This document shows, piece by piece, positions 44,795 through 53,753 of a stretch of DNA of 64,000 nt. Source of the stretch: JAQGMV01 sp963828715. GTDB taxonomy: Bacteria; Pseudomonadota; Gammaproteobacteria; Burkholderiales; SG8-41. The stretch lies in assembly GCA_963828715.1 (NCBI GenBank), contig CAWHFX010000020.1, forward strand, positions 434,001 to 498,000, in the 5' to 3' direction. The stretch's first letter is position 1. Each line of letters begins with the position of its first letter. Below the pieces are notes generated by a model. It made no database searches and was not told where the DNA came from. It saw only the letters and a list, made by a program, of their open reading frames with translations. A program made the position numbers and the translations under genes.

Positions 44795-46049
44795 ATGCGA
44801 GAAGACGTACAGGACGCTGTCAGCCTCATAGACGAGGATCGGCTGTGGCAGAGGCACATGGAAATGGCGCGCATCGGCGCCATTCCGAACAACGGCGTCA
44901 ATCGCGCGGCGTTTTCGAAGGAAGACATCGCTGCGCGCAAGCTTCTGATCGCGTGGGCGGAGCGGCGCAAGTTCGAAATCTCGGCCGACGCGATCGGCAA
45001 TCTCTTCATCCGGCGTCCAGGAACCGATGCTGATGCGGCGCCCGTGATGACCGGCAGCCACATGGACAGCCAGCCGTGCGGCGGACGTTTCGACGGCATC
45101 TACGGCGTGCTCGCCGGGCTCGAGGCCCTCGAAGCAATCGACGCCGCCGGCATCCGGACGCGTTCTCCCATCGAGCTCGTCGCCTGGAGCAACGAAGAGG
45201 GCGGACGCTTCGCGCCGTGCACGATGGGATCGGCGGTGTACACGGGTGCACGCAAACTCGGCGATTTTCTGGACGTGAAGGACAACGAAGGCGTCGTGCT
45301 GACGGATGCGCTTGCGCAGACGCTTGCCGCTATGCCGAGCGCGTGCAGACGGGAGCTCGGCGCGCCCGCCGCAGCGTACATCGAAACGCACATCGAGCAG
45401 GGACCGTTGCTCGAGCAGGAGCGGACCCGCATCGGCGTTGTGACCGGCATTCAGGGCTTGCGCTGGTTCAATGTTGAAGTCTTCGGCGAGACCGCGCACG
45501 CCGGCACGACGCCGGTGAGTGCGCGTAAGGATGCGTTACGTGACGCGATCGCGGCGATCAACGCGTTGCGCGATCTTACTGATGACGGCGCCGACCTCGT
45601 TCGCTTCACCGTCGGTCGGATGCTCGTCACACCGAACTCGCCGAACTCGGTGCCGAGCCACGTGTTGTTCTCGGTCGATGTACGCCATCCCGATCCGGCG
45701 ACTATCGCCCGGCTTGGCGCCTGCGTCGAACCGACGGTGCGTGCAGCTGCACGATACTGCGCGGTGAAGATCACGCCGACGCTGCACGACGATCCGTGCG
45801 CGTTTCACCCCGACGTGGTGGATTGCATCGAGCGGTCAGCGCAGGCACTCGGGATTTCACACCGGCGCATGCCGTCGGGCGCGAGTCACGATGCCAACTA
45901 CATGGCCCGCGTATGCCCGACCGGGATGATCTTCGTTCCGTGCGAGAAAGGCATCAGCCACAACGAAGCTGAAAACGCGAAGCCCGAAGATCTCGCCGCC
46001 GGACGCACGCGTGCTCACGGCGGCGCTGCTCGACCTAGCGAGTCGCTAG
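44795..46049 (+). CDS. M20-family hydantoinase/carbamoylase (amidase), frameshift near the end
   Basis: A Zn-dependent amidase of the allantoate amidohydrolase/N-carbamoyl-L-amino-acid hydrolase group, about 418 residues. Metal motifs are GSHMDSQPCGGRFDGIYGVLAGLE, WSNEEGGRFAP, YIETHIEQGPLLE and ISHNEAEN. It normally hydrolyses a ureido compound. A one-base break near 46003 leads, in the next frame, to the expected helix ARVLTAALLDLASR and a stop at 46047-46049. Without that correction the frame runs on to 46156 into a palindromic element. I therefore end the gene at 46049. Confidence 0.87.
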
Positions 46050-46857
46050 GGGGGGCGCTTGCCTTCGGCTCGGGCCTCGCCACCCGACGGAACAGAGAGA
46101 AACCGGAGGTTTCCGTCCGAAACCTTCCTTCCTTGCGGGGCGGCTCTGTTCCGTAGGGCGGCGAGGCCCGAGTCGAAGGCGAGCGCCGCTCGCCGAAGGC
46201 TCGGGCCTCGCCACGCTCATGCGCGGCCAGCGCTTCCTTCGCCTTCATTCCCTGCTGTTCCATCACCGACTGCAGCACTTCGTAGTAAGTCCAGCCGTTG
46301 ATGCGTGTGCGTCCGAGGAAGATGGTCGGTGTATTGGTGATGCCGATATCGTGTGCCTGTTTCACCGCGGCGAGCGTGCGCTCGGCATAGACGCGCTGAT
46401 ACAGCGCGGTGCCCAGCTCGGCGGGATCGAGCTCGGCCCGCTCGGCTGCTTCGAGCAGCGTGTCGGCTTCACCGATGTCGCGACCTTCCGTCCACATGAG
46501 ATCGTAAAGCGCGGTCTTGAAGGCGAAGTCACGGCCGCGGTCGTATGCGAATTCGAGTGCTTCGAACGCATGGAAGCTGTATTGCCGCTTTTCCGGGATG
46601 CGAACGCGGTCGTACTGCTCCGGCGCCATATCCTTGATCCACGCACGAAGCCGGTCCGTCTTGTCTGGCGAGCGTGCGGAGGGAACCCCTTCGGGGGGCG
46701 TATCGGGATGCAGCCAGTGCGGACGCCACAGAGGCTGGACGTCGTACTCGCGGGCGAGACGGTCGATCTGATCGACTGCAAGAAAGCTGTAAGGACAGAC
46801 GAAGTCGGCGAATACCACCACGCGGAACGCTTCGGGGGAATCGGGTTTGTCAGTCAT
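46015..46857 (-). CDS. DsbA/FrnE-like (2-hydroxychromene-2-carboxylate isomerase-like) protein
   Basis: A thioredoxin-fold protein whose core is about 212 residues. The active-site motif is C21-P-Y-S (FADFVCPYSFLAVDQI), so only one cysteine is present; GITNTPTIFLGRTRINGWTYYEVLQ holds the cis-Pro. It may be a disulfide isomerase relative or a GST-kappa-like isomerase. After EALAAHERGEA the frame runs through a 44-base inverted repeat, so the last 65 or so residues (RSPSTRASPPYGTEPPRKEG and on) are probably not native. The strong site AGGAGG precedes ATG 46857. Confidence 0.8.
   Translation of the reverse strand: MTDKPDSPEAFRVVVFADFVCPYSFLAVDQIDRLAREYDVQPLWRPHWLHPDTPPEGVPSARSPDKTDRLRAWIKDMAPEQYDRVRIPEKRQYSFHAFEALEFAYDRGRDFAFKTALYDLMWTEGRDIGEADTLLEAAERAELDPAELGTALYQRVYAERTLAAVKQAHDIGITNTPTIFLGRTRINGWTYYEVLQSVMEQQGMKAKEALAAHERGEARAFGERRSPSTRASPPYGTEPPRKEGRFRTETSGFSLFRRVARPEPKASAPPSDSLGRAAPP
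46054..46187. repeat. Large inverted-repeat element with nested hairpin
   Basis: Arms of 44 bases (46054-46097 and 46144-46187) match at 40 of 44 positions around a 46-base centre. The centre holds a second hairpin, GAAACC-GGA-GGTTTC (46099-46113). GGCTCGGGCCTCGCCAC occurs again just outside, at about 46199-46215. It lies between two convergent genes and could terminate both transcripts. Confidence 0.8.
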
Positions 46858-46911
46858 GTCGCCTCCTGCGGCAAGTGGACGAATGTCTAGGGTCGATCGG
46901 GAACTCACAGG

Positions 46912-47682
46912 CTACATCGCGCGCGCCATGGCGTCGGCGGCCTCGAGCGTGAGTGCCTCGCCCGTAATGCCGCCTTCGAGGGCGTCGCGATCGAAACTGA
47001 GAAATGCAACGCTGGCGCCATTATCGCCGGTTACGAGCGGTTCGGCTGGATGCGCGCCACGCACGTAGCGAAAGCCGGGCGCGGCGATTTCCTGACCGTC
47101 CATGATCGCGGAACCGTCGACCACGACCTCGTAGCGGCCGAATTCAGCAGGCGGCATCGACAGTGCGGCGTGTGCCGGCGCCTTCAGCAGCACCGCCGCG
47201 GGTCCGTAATCCGGCGGCATGAGGAACTTGAACTGAGCTTGCTCCAGGTCAGGCAGCGGCCGCCATTCGGCTTGCGAGGAAAGCGAGGCGAAGATACGCC
47301 CGCGCAGATTGATCTGCCGGCGCGCGTCCAGGTTTCCCATCGAAATGATCCCGCCCGCCTTCGGATGCAGCACGAGCATGTCGTGGCCGCCGGACACGGC
47401 GAACGGGCCATACGGCATGTTGTGGTCGGTGTAGTGAATCGCGAGCGCCTCCAGATGTTTTACGCCGCGCGGGAAATCCATCGCGCCGTGAAGCAGCAGC
47501 TGGAACTGCGACGTGAGATGCATGTGGGCATACATCGACGGGCAGTCGTCGAAAGAAAAGCGCAGCGCTTCAGGCCCGCCGTCGTGCCCGGAGAGGAGCA
47601 CCTGGCCCTTGAAGGTAAGTCCTCCGATGCTGCTGCGCTTCCACGGCATCCGGGCCGCGTCCACGATGTAACACTGTTCCAT
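46912..47682 (-). CDS. Cupin-like protein, unknown
   Basis: A 256-residue protein I do not recognise with certainty. The middle reads like a cupin-type barrel (FDDCPSMYAHMHLTSQFQLLLHGAMDFP; HYTDHNMPYGPFAVSGGHDMLVLHPKAGG) with several His and Tyr that could bind metal. Its position just upstream of the DsbA-like gene on the same strand suggests co-transcription. The start is supported by the neighbouring gap and by the conserved-looking N-terminus MEQCYIVDAARMPWKR. Confidence 0.6.
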   Translation of the reverse strand: MEQCYIVDAARMPWKRSSIGGLTFKGQVLLSGHDGGPEALRFSFDDCPSMYAHMHLTSQFQLLLHGAMDFPRGVKHLEALAIHYTDHNMPYGPFAVSGGHDMLVLHPKAGGIISMGNLDARRQINLRGRIFASLSSQAEWRPLPDLEQAQFKFLMPPDYGPAAVLLKAPAHAALSMPPAEFGRYEVVVDGSAIMDGQEIAAPGFRYVRGAHPAEPLVTGDNGASVAFLSFDRDALEGGITGEALTLEAADAMARAM

Positions 47683-47818
47683 AACGGGAGAATATTACGC
47701 CTGCCCACGGGGGTTGGGCGATGCTTTGCTCTTGGCGGCCGCTGTTGCTCTAATCGGCAGTTCGAACGACGGGCCGCGAACGTGCGCGGCGGGTGTGATA
47801 CGTGAGAGGAGCGATCGA

Positions 47819-48220
47819 ATGGCAACCGACCTGGAACAGGAACTCAAGAGGACGACGGCACTGCGCGGTTTTCGCTTCGGCCTGCACGATTTCGTGGCCG
47901 GGCTGAAAGGTGCGGACGCACTGAAGAAGCACAATGACGCCACGGAAGCGAATTACCTCAAGCCGGGACTGCTCGACCGCAAGACGAAGGAGCTCGCAAT
48001 CATCGTCGCCTGCGTTGCGCTCAAGGACTCGCCGGCACATATGCAATGTCACATGCACGCTGCGCAGAACGCCGGTGCCAGTCCCGAGGAGATCCTGGAG
48101 CTGCTCGAGCTTGTGGGCGGCTGGATCGGCAACGTCGCGAAGATCAACGGCCTCGAAGCCTGGCGTGCAACGTTCCGGCCCGATATGCCGACGATTCAGC
48201 GGGTCGTGGAGCTCAAGTAA
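47819..48220 (+). CDS. Carboxymuconolactone decarboxylase-family (AhpD-like) protein, copy 1
   Basis: A 133-residue all-helical CMD domain. The redox/proton-relay positions appear in IIVACVALKDSPAHMQCHMHAAQNAGASPEEI, with two cysteines and C-x-MH, a variant of the AhpD C-x2-C-x3-H site. ATG 47819 is preceded by GAGGAGCG. The next CMD gene starts two bases after this stop, so the two are a tandem pair, perhaps forming a hetero-oligomer. Confidence 0.87.
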   Translation: MATDLEQELKRTTALRGFRFGLHDFVAGLKGADALKKHNDATEANYLKPGLLDRKTKELAIIVACVALKDSPAHMQCHMHAAQNAGASPEEILELLELVGGWIGNVAKINGLEAWRATFRPDMPTIQRVVELK

Positions 48221-48222
48221 CC

Positions 48223-48612
48223 GTGGAAAACGACGACCGCATCAAGCGTGGCCTCGAGATCTGCGAGCAGCTCGGCCGCCATACATCGGACCACCAGCGG
48301 GCGCTCTCCCCGGAGCTGCACGACCTCACGATCGGCCATCTCTTCGGAGACATCTGGTCGCGGCCGCACCTCGACCTGCGTACGCGCGAGATGATCACGC
48401 TCGCGACCAACATCGCGCTGGCGCGACCAGTCGGCAATCACAGCCACTACAAGAGCGCGCTGCATCTCGGCATCTCGAAGGAAGAGATCGTCGAACTGAT
48501 CATCCAGGTCGGCCACTATGCCGGATGGCCGACGATCGCGCTCGCGTCACGTCAGTTCGCCGAGGTGCTGAAGGAACTGGACGAAGGGAAAGGCACGTCC
48601 GCTTACATCTAA
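48223..48612 (+). CDS. Carboxymuconolactone decarboxylase-family protein, copy 2
   Basis: A 129-residue CMD protein starting at GTG 48223. LRTREMITLATNIALARPVGNHSHYKSALHLGISKEEIVELIIQVGHYAGWP is the classic CMD signature with the catalytic-site His. Unlike copy 1 it has no cysteine in the active region, so it resembles true gamma-carboxymuconolactone decarboxylases more than peroxidase-type AhpD. It is probably translated together with copy 1. Confidence 0.85.
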   Translation: MENDDRIKRGLEICEQLGRHTSDHQRALSPELHDLTIGHLFGDIWSRPHLDLRTREMITLATNIALARPVGNHSHYKSALHLGISKEEIVELIIQVGHYAGWPTIALASRQFAEVLKELDEGKGTSAYI

Positions 48613-48732
48613 TGTGGAATGAAATGCGTGCGACGTTCCGAACTGCCGAAGCCCGCGCCGCCTTCATCTCCGCAAGCCTCGCACGCTTGGACGAGAGTTC
48701 TAACGGGCGCTGGAATGTCACGTTCGCGGGGC

Positions 48733-48761
48733 CCCGCCGCTCCGCGGCCCCCGCTCACCGA
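48733..48761 (-). repeat. Palindromic repeat, copy B
   Basis: The stem GCCGC-TCC-GCGGC (48736-48748) is followed by CCCCGCTCACCGA. It corresponds to copy A at 20801-20830, with one compensated base pair, and lies 27 bases beyond the stop of the minus-strand VOC gene. Confidence 0.6.
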
Positions 48762-48787
48762 TAAGTGGTTCTTTCTAACACACTTGT

Positions 48788-49675
48788 CTACTCGGGACCC
48801 ACGAACGCGATGTAGGCGCCGCACGCGACATCGGGGGTCGCGAGCATCGCGTGCTCGCCCGTGTTGCGCACGCCGCGTGGAAGCGGCGGCAGGCCGTGAC
48901 CCTCGATCCAGCGCGCCGCCGCGGCCATGCTCGTCGTGCGATACAGCGCCTGAAACGGGCCGGGGCCACGTCGCTCCAGTGCGTCGGCTGCGGGTCCGGG
49001 CGCGTACGGCTGAACGACGCCCAGGCCCATCGACCCTATCTGGAACACGGCCATGTCGGACATGATGACCGTGCCGCGTTGGAGTGCCGGCTGCGGCATG
49101 CCGAGTACGCGCGCGTACGTTGCCGCGTCTCTGGCTGCATCGGTGGCGACGATATAGACCCGCTCGAGCGTGTAGACGCCGTTCGGATGATTGCCGGCGA
49201 CGGACACTTGCGCGCGGCGCTCGGCGAGAGCCGTCGTGTGCTGAATGAAAATCAGCGGAAGCGGATTTGCCGGCCCGAGCAAGGCTGTCTTCCATCGCAG
49301 TTCCTGCCCCGTGGGCGTATGCCGCGAGCCGTCGATCGCATCGCTCACGTCGACACCGCGCCCGCGCATCGCCGCCACGTCCGCTGCGAGGTCGTCGCTC
49401 TGCACAATGACGTAGCGAATCCCGCCGCCGGCCGCGATGAAGTCGGTGAGTGTCCCGCTCGCCCACGTGGAACGACCGGCCGCATCGTATTCGGCCTGAT
49501 CGCGGATCGCCAGGATCTCGATGTAATCCTCGGTGTTGAAGGCGATCGCGTTGTGAGTGCCTTTGCCAGGATGATTGCCGCCCGGGTAGATGTTGAAACC
49601 GAGCTTCTGGAATTGCGCGACGCCCCGCTCGAGGTCGGGAACGCAGATCATGACGTGGTCTATGCGCGTGAACAT
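48788..49675 (-). CDS. VOC-family (glyoxalase/dioxygenase superfamily) protein
   Basis: A 295-residue protein with two VOC modules. The first opens TRIDHVMICVPDLERGVAQFQKLGFNIYPGG and contains HNAIAFNTEDYIEILA. The second begins near GVYTLERVYIVATDAARDAATYARVLGMPQP. The first His of each module and the Glu (YIEIL) could bind metal. This layout fits Glyoxalase_3-type proteins of unknown substrate. It is followed upstream on the same strand by an MFS transporter gene. Confidence 0.82.
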   Translation of the reverse strand: MFTRIDHVMICVPDLERGVAQFQKLGFNIYPGGNHPGKGTHNAIAFNTEDYIEILAIRDQAEYDAAGRSTWASGTLTDFIAAGGGIRYVIVQSDDLAADVAAMRGRGVDVSDAIDGSRHTPTGQELRWKTALLGPANPLPLIFIQHTTALAERRAQVSVAGNHPNGVYTLERVYIVATDAARDAATYARVLGMPQPALQRGTVIMSDMAVFQIGSMGLGVVQPYAPGPAADALERRGPGPFQALYRTTSMAAAARWIEGHGLPPLPRGVRNTGEHAMLATPDVACGAYIAFVGPE

Positions 49676-49760
49676 GGGTGGCTCCGGTCAGGACGTGTGC
49701 GGGGCCGGCGCAGTATAGACGCTGTCATTCACAACCGCGAAAAACGCTCCGGCACTGCTT

Positions 49761-50981
49761 TCACGCAGGTATGCGCGGCGGCTTCGCCCAGTAGAAGAAG
49801 AGCGATCCCAGCCCGGCCAGCAGCGCGAGCAGCGTGAAGCCCACCTCGTACGTGCCCATCGTGTCCGCGAACACGCCCGCGACGATCGGCCCGCCGATCT
49901 GTCCGACCACGGTTACCATTGCCGAAAGCCCGATGATCATTCCGATCGACCGCCGCCCGAAATAGTCTGCGCGTATCGCGTGCATGAACGGTCCACGCAG
50001 ACCCCACGCGCCGCCGTGCAGGAGCGCGGCGAGGGCGAGCACCGCAGGCCCGGTCGCGTACGTAAGCATGAGCAGGCCGCCCGCATGCATCAGCATGCAG
50101 GTGGCGGCAACGAGTCGTTTCTCGAACTTCTCACCGATCAACCAGCCCGACATGACGCCGAAGAACTGTCCGACCGTGACGAGCGTGAGCACGAGCGAGG
50201 CTTGCGCGATCGTATAGCCCAGGCCCTCCTGGACGTGCGTGATCGCGTGGACGTTGATCGCGGAAACGACGAACAGCGAAAACGCGTGGCCGAGCGAGAT
50301 AAGCCAGAAAGCACTCGTGCGCAGCGCCTCGCGGACCGTAAAGGCGCGAGGCCCCGGCGCATCGCCCGCCGTCGACGGGCCGACCGAGTCCGCGATGAGG
50401 TCGATTTGCTCGTGTTCTTCTGGGCGGCTGCGGATCATGCGCGCGAGCGGCCACCCGATGATGATCGAGATCACGCCCGACGCGAAAGCAGTGGGGCGCC
50501 AGCCGAAGCTCTGGATCGACCACGCGATCAGCACGACGAAAATGCCGCCCAGCGCGCTGCCGAACTGAACGGCCGAGAGCGCTCGCGCCCGGTTTCTCTC
50601 GAACCAGTGGATGATCACCACGCTCACCGCCTGGTTGCTGCACATGCTCGCGCCGAATGCGATCACGATGAACGCGCCGTAAAAGCCCGCGATCGAATCG
50701 ATGCGGCTCAAAAGCATGAAGCCGATGCCGAAGGTGACGATGCCGACGCGAATGAGACCCTGCGCGCCGAAGCGGTCGATCATCCAGCCGAGCACGGGTC
50801 CGAGGATCGCGGCTTCCGTTGATTTGAGCGAGGCCGCGCCCGAGAGCGCGGTCTTGCTCCACCCACGCTCGGCGACGAGCACGGCCAGATACGCGCCGAA
50901 CGCCTGGTTGAGCAGCAGACTTTGAAGGAATTGCAGCGCGCCGCCGGCCACGACGATGCGCCAGCCGTAGAAGGTCTTCAT
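49761..50981 (-). CDS. Major facilitator superfamily transporter
   Basis: A 406-residue, 12-segment membrane protein. FYGWRIVVAGGALQFLQSLLLNQAFGAYLAVLVAERGWSKT is typical of the OFA/monocarboxylate-like MFS branch. LGWMIDRFGAQGLIRVG is the A-like loop motif, and GGIFVVLIAWSIQSFGWR lies near the fifth to sixth segments. ATG 50981 (KTFYGWR) is preferred because a 20-base palindrome lies 14 bases upstream of it, within the alternative N-terminus from 51023. The substrate is unknown. Confidence 0.9.
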   Translation of the reverse strand: MKTFYGWRIVVAGGALQFLQSLLLNQAFGAYLAVLVAERGWSKTALSGAASLKSTEAAILGPVLGWMIDRFGAQGLIRVGIVTFGIGFMLLSRIDSIAGFYGAFIVIAFGASMCSNQAVSVVIIHWFERNRARALSAVQFGSALGGIFVVLIAWSIQSFGWRPTAFASGVISIIIGWPLARMIRSRPEEHEQIDLIADSVGPSTAGDAPGPRAFTVREALRTSAFWLISLGHAFSLFVVSAINVHAITHVQEGLGYTIAQASLVLTLVTVGQFFGVMSGWLIGEKFEKRLVAATCMLMHAGGLLMLTYATGPAVLALAALLHGGAWGLRGPFMHAIRADYFGRRSIGMIIGLSAMVTVVGQIGGPIVAGVFADTMGTYEVGFTLLALLAGLGSLFFYWAKPPRIPA

Positions 50982-50994
50982 GTTATGCCGTAAG

Positions 50995-51014
50995 GATAAC
51001 GCAGGAGCGTTATC
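50995..51014 (-). promoter_or_regulatory. Perfect inverted repeat in the MFS leader
   Basis: The arms GATAACGC (50995-51002) and GCGTTATC (51007-51014) flank AGGA. It lies 14 bases before the MFS start codon and could be an operator or an mRNA hairpin affecting translation. Confidence 0.5.
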
Positions 51015-51035
51015 GATCGGCACGGCTTGTCACAA

Positions 51036-51512
51036 CTAGCGCTTGCGCGTGCGCGTGCGGGCGAGCCTGCGGGCGTTTGCGGTCGCGCGCGCGTGCACAG
51101 GCCCGAGCGCTGCGTCCACGAGCCTGGATGCGGCGCGCTGACTTTGCGCCGCGCTGGGCAGCGGGAAACCGGCCGGCATGCGCGGGATACGCAGCGAACC
51201 GAGAATGGCGGGCGTACTCAGGGCGGACCACCATGGTGCGGTCCAGGCGCGCATCCAGTGCAGCGCTGCGCTCGATGCGTATTCCTGATTGGCTCGAGCC
51301 ATCTGCGCGCCCATCGCAAAGATCGATTCCCAGAACGCCTGCCCCTTCTCGGTCCACATTTTCAGAAACTCGGCACGATCGACCGCATCGGGATTGGCGC
51401 CGGCAGCCATCATGCGGGCAGTGCGCGTTGCGATTACCTGCGGAGCGGCAACCGCCAGTTCCGCCATTTTCTTGATTGATCTCGTGTTCGTGCTGTGTCT
51501 GGTTCGGCGCAT
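51036..51512 (-). CDS. Polyhydroxyalkanoate granule-associated phasin-like protein
   Basis: A 158-residue, Ala-rich helical protein. AELAVAAPQVIATRTARMMAAGANPDAVDRAEFLKMWTEKGQAFWESIFAMGAQM follows the pattern of small betaproteobacterial phasins that coat PHA granules. The C-terminal third is very basic (ATANARRLARTRTRKR), as in phasins that contact DNA. GGGA lies upstream of ATG 51512. No PHA synthase gene is in the window. Confidence 0.7.
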   Translation of the reverse strand: MRRTRHSTNTRSIKKMAELAVAAPQVIATRTARMMAAGANPDAVDRAEFLKMWTEKGQAFWESIFAMGAQMARANQEYASSAALHWMRAWTAPWWSALSTPAILGSLRIPRMPAGFPLPSAAQSQRAASRLVDAALGPVHARATANARRLARTRTRKR

Positions 51513-51603
51513 GTGTGTTCCCGAAGTCTCGTCGTTGTGGTGAGGGCAAGCAAGGGCTGAGCCATCCCCGCCTCCGTCCCACAACGACAAGAGGACGGAA
51601 CCG

Positions 51604-53259
51604 CTACACGAGCCCGCCGTGCACGATTCGCCCCGCCTGCAACGTGAGCACGGAGTGAAGGCGCTTCAACTGCGCATCGGACACTTTCAGCGGATCGTCG
51701 TTCAATACGACGAGGTCCGCGAGCTTGCCGGTCTCGATCGAGCCGAGCCGGCGCTCGTCGAACGACAGGTATGCGCCCCCGATCGTATACATGCGCAGTG
51801 CCTCGAGCCGCGTGATCTGCTGATTCGCGGGGGTCGCCGCGACGCCTGCATTGTTCTTCATGGTCGTCATGTAGTAGATCATGAGCCACGGATTGAACGG
51901 ACCGACGTTGGTGGAGTCGGTCCCGGCCCCGAGCGGAATGCCCGAATCCACGAGCGCGCGCCACGGCGGTCCCGCGGGAGCGGCGGACGTGTAGTTCCAG
52001 CCCTGCAGGCGCAGCCCGATGCCCAGTGCCTTCACCGTCTGGATCTGCACGTCGGTAATCGGATTCACGTGGTCGAGCGTCCAGCGCAATGTGTCGATCG
52101 GCCCTGCTTGCTTCGCCGCGTCGTATGCGCGCAGGTGAAAGTCGATCTCGGCTGATGTCAGCGAATGCTGCGTGACCATCCAGCCCTGCTGGGCCGCGAA
52201 CTGGCAGAAGTCGATGTAGCCGGGGTTCAGGGTGTCTGCATTCACCCGCTCGCCGATGCCGTTGGTGCGGAAGACTTCGTCGCCGACCTGCCTGAAGCTG
52301 TTGCTGATGCGCGCCTGGGCAATCGCGAAGCCCGTGTCCTCGGAGCTGTTGAGGAACGAGCGCAGCCGCACCTTGAGATTGCCAGCCCGCCAGAGATTGA
52401 GGTCGTAGTCGTAGCCCTTGATGCCCTCGACTGCGGCGCCGGCGGTACCCATGTCGGTGACCATCGTCACGCCGAGGCCCGCCGCAAATTCGTTGAAGTC
52501 CCCAGTGCTGCGTTGCCGGTCGGCGTCGGTCTGCACCGCCTGCAGAGCGGCAAGGGCCTGTGTTGCGTTGAGGACGCCGTTCGCATCGACGGTAATGCTG
52601 CGGGACTGGAAGAACGTGCGCCCGAGACTGTTCGTCACCGCGCCGCCGGGTCCCGTCGTCGAGAGGTAGACCGCGTGTTGGGGTGCAGCCGAATCGAGCT
52701 CGGCCAGCGTTGGCATTCGCGCTTCGGAAAGTCCGCTGGTGTTCCAGCCGCCGACGTTCGTGATGAACTGGCCTGCGGGTACCGACTTCGTTCGTGCCGC
52801 GATCATCTGCAGCAGCTCCGTTACCGAGGCCGCGGTCTCGATGATGCGCACCTGATAGCCGGGGAGCTGCGCCGCCCGTATGTAGTGAACGTGCGTGTCG
52901 ATGAGGCCCGGGATGACGGTTGCACCCCGCAGGTTGATGGTACGTGAGCACCGGCTCGCCCCGTGCGCGCCATCGTCATCGTCGCGGCGGCCGCCCCGGT
53001 TTCCGACCCGTTCGAGCTTTACGATGCGACCGTCTCGTATCGATACGCTCGATGCGACGCTGTTGTCGGCATCCATCGTGAGGAAGCGGCCGTTGACGAG
53101 ATCGAGATCCCGCGAGCCGTCACATAACGAATCGAAGTCACGCGCGCTTACTGCACTGCCGGGAACCGCTGCGCCTGCCGCGATCGTCGCTGCCCCCGCA
53201 GCGCCTGCCTTGATGAAACTGCGCCGGGAAAAACCGCCACCACGTCGATGATCTGTCAT
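51604..53259 (-). CDS. Tat-exported amidohydrolase, YtcJ-like (Amidohydro_3)
   Basis: A 551-residue protein with a twin-arginine signal (SRRSFIK, residues 11-17, then AGAAGAATIAAGAAVPG). The metallohydrolase domain shows the HxH pair at 123 and 125 (IPGLIDTHVHYIRAA), later WTLDHVNPI, and LGAGTDSTNVGPFNPWL with the metal Asp. The C-terminal DERRLGSIETGKLADLVVLNDDPL is the usual closing strand set. It is folded before export, and so probably acts on a periplasmic amide or ester. The substrate is unknown. Confidence 0.9.
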   Translation of the reverse strand: MTDHRRGGGFSRRSFIKAGAAGAATIAAGAAVPGSAVSARDFDSLCDGSRDLDLVNGRFLTMDADNSVASSVSIRDGRIVKLERVGNRGGRRDDDDGAHGASRCSRTINLRGATVIPGLIDTHVHYIRAAQLPGYQVRIIETAASVTELLQMIAARTKSVPAGQFITNVGGWNTSGLSEARMPTLAELDSAAPQHAVYLSTTGPGGAVTNSLGRTFFQSRSITVDANGVLNATQALAALQAVQTDADRQRSTGDFNEFAAGLGVTMVTDMGTAGAAVEGIKGYDYDLNLWRAGNLKVRLRSFLNSSEDTGFAIAQARISNSFRQVGDEVFRTNGIGERVNADTLNPGYIDFCQFAAQQGWMVTQHSLTSAEIDFHLRAYDAAKQAGPIDTLRWTLDHVNPITDVQIQTVKALGIGLRLQGWNYTSAAPAGPPWRALVDSGIPLGAGTDSTNVGPFNPWLMIYYMTTMKNNAGVAATPANQQITRLEALRMYTIGGAYLSFDERRLGSIETGKLADLVVLNDDPLKVSDAQLKRLHSVLTLQAGRIVHGGLV

Positions 53260-53494
53260 CGTCCCCTCCCAGGGTGATGTGCGAGCGTGTGCTGAAGCGG
53301 TTCACGGCGCTCGCGGTTCACAAAACGATCTTGAACCCAATTTAGGAGCCGCGAATTTCAGTGTCAATGGTTCACGCGGTGCAGCAATAGACAGCGTTGG
53401 GCTCCGCGCGTGGGGAAACGACTCGATCCAGCCGGCTCCGCCGGGGCACGCGGATTTCAGACATGGGATTCGGTGTTAACTTAAAGGAGGTCCT

Positions 53495-53704
53495 ATGAAG
53501 AGCTGGTTACTGGTAGCGTTAATGATTCCGGCATTTGCGGCGTGCGTATCGAGAAGCTACGAGCGGGACACCGTAGTCGAGCGGCCGAATGCGCCGTCGG
53601 CGCAAGGTTCGACTTCGGCGCCCCCGAACACGACCGTGGTCGTTCCGCAGAACAGTCCGGCGCCCGCGCCGTCCCGCGATACCACTGTCATCGTTCCTCG
53701 CTGA
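53495..53704 (+). CDS. Small proline-rich lipoprotein
   Basis: A 69-residue protein with a very strong ribosome site (AAAGGAGG). The signal sequence ends in the lipobox AFAAC, with the cysteine at residue 17. The mature part is disordered and rich in Ser, Pro and Val (APPNTTVVVPQNSPAPAPS), ending DTTVIVPR; VVVP/VIVP is repeated. It is a likely outer-membrane or periplasmic lipoprotein of unknown function. Confidence 0.7.
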   Translation: MKSWLLVALMIPAFAACVSRSYERDTVVERPNAPSAQGSTSAPPNTTVVVPQNSPAPAPSRDTTVIVPR

Positions 53705-53753
53705 TGATGCTTGCGGGTCTCCGGTGCAGCGGAGACCCGCATCGTATGCTGCG

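Noticed and set aside
46050..46156. C-terminal extension of the M20 amidase to 46156
   Set aside because: The expected last helix and a stop at 46047-46049 are found after a one-base correction; the extension is palindrome sequence.
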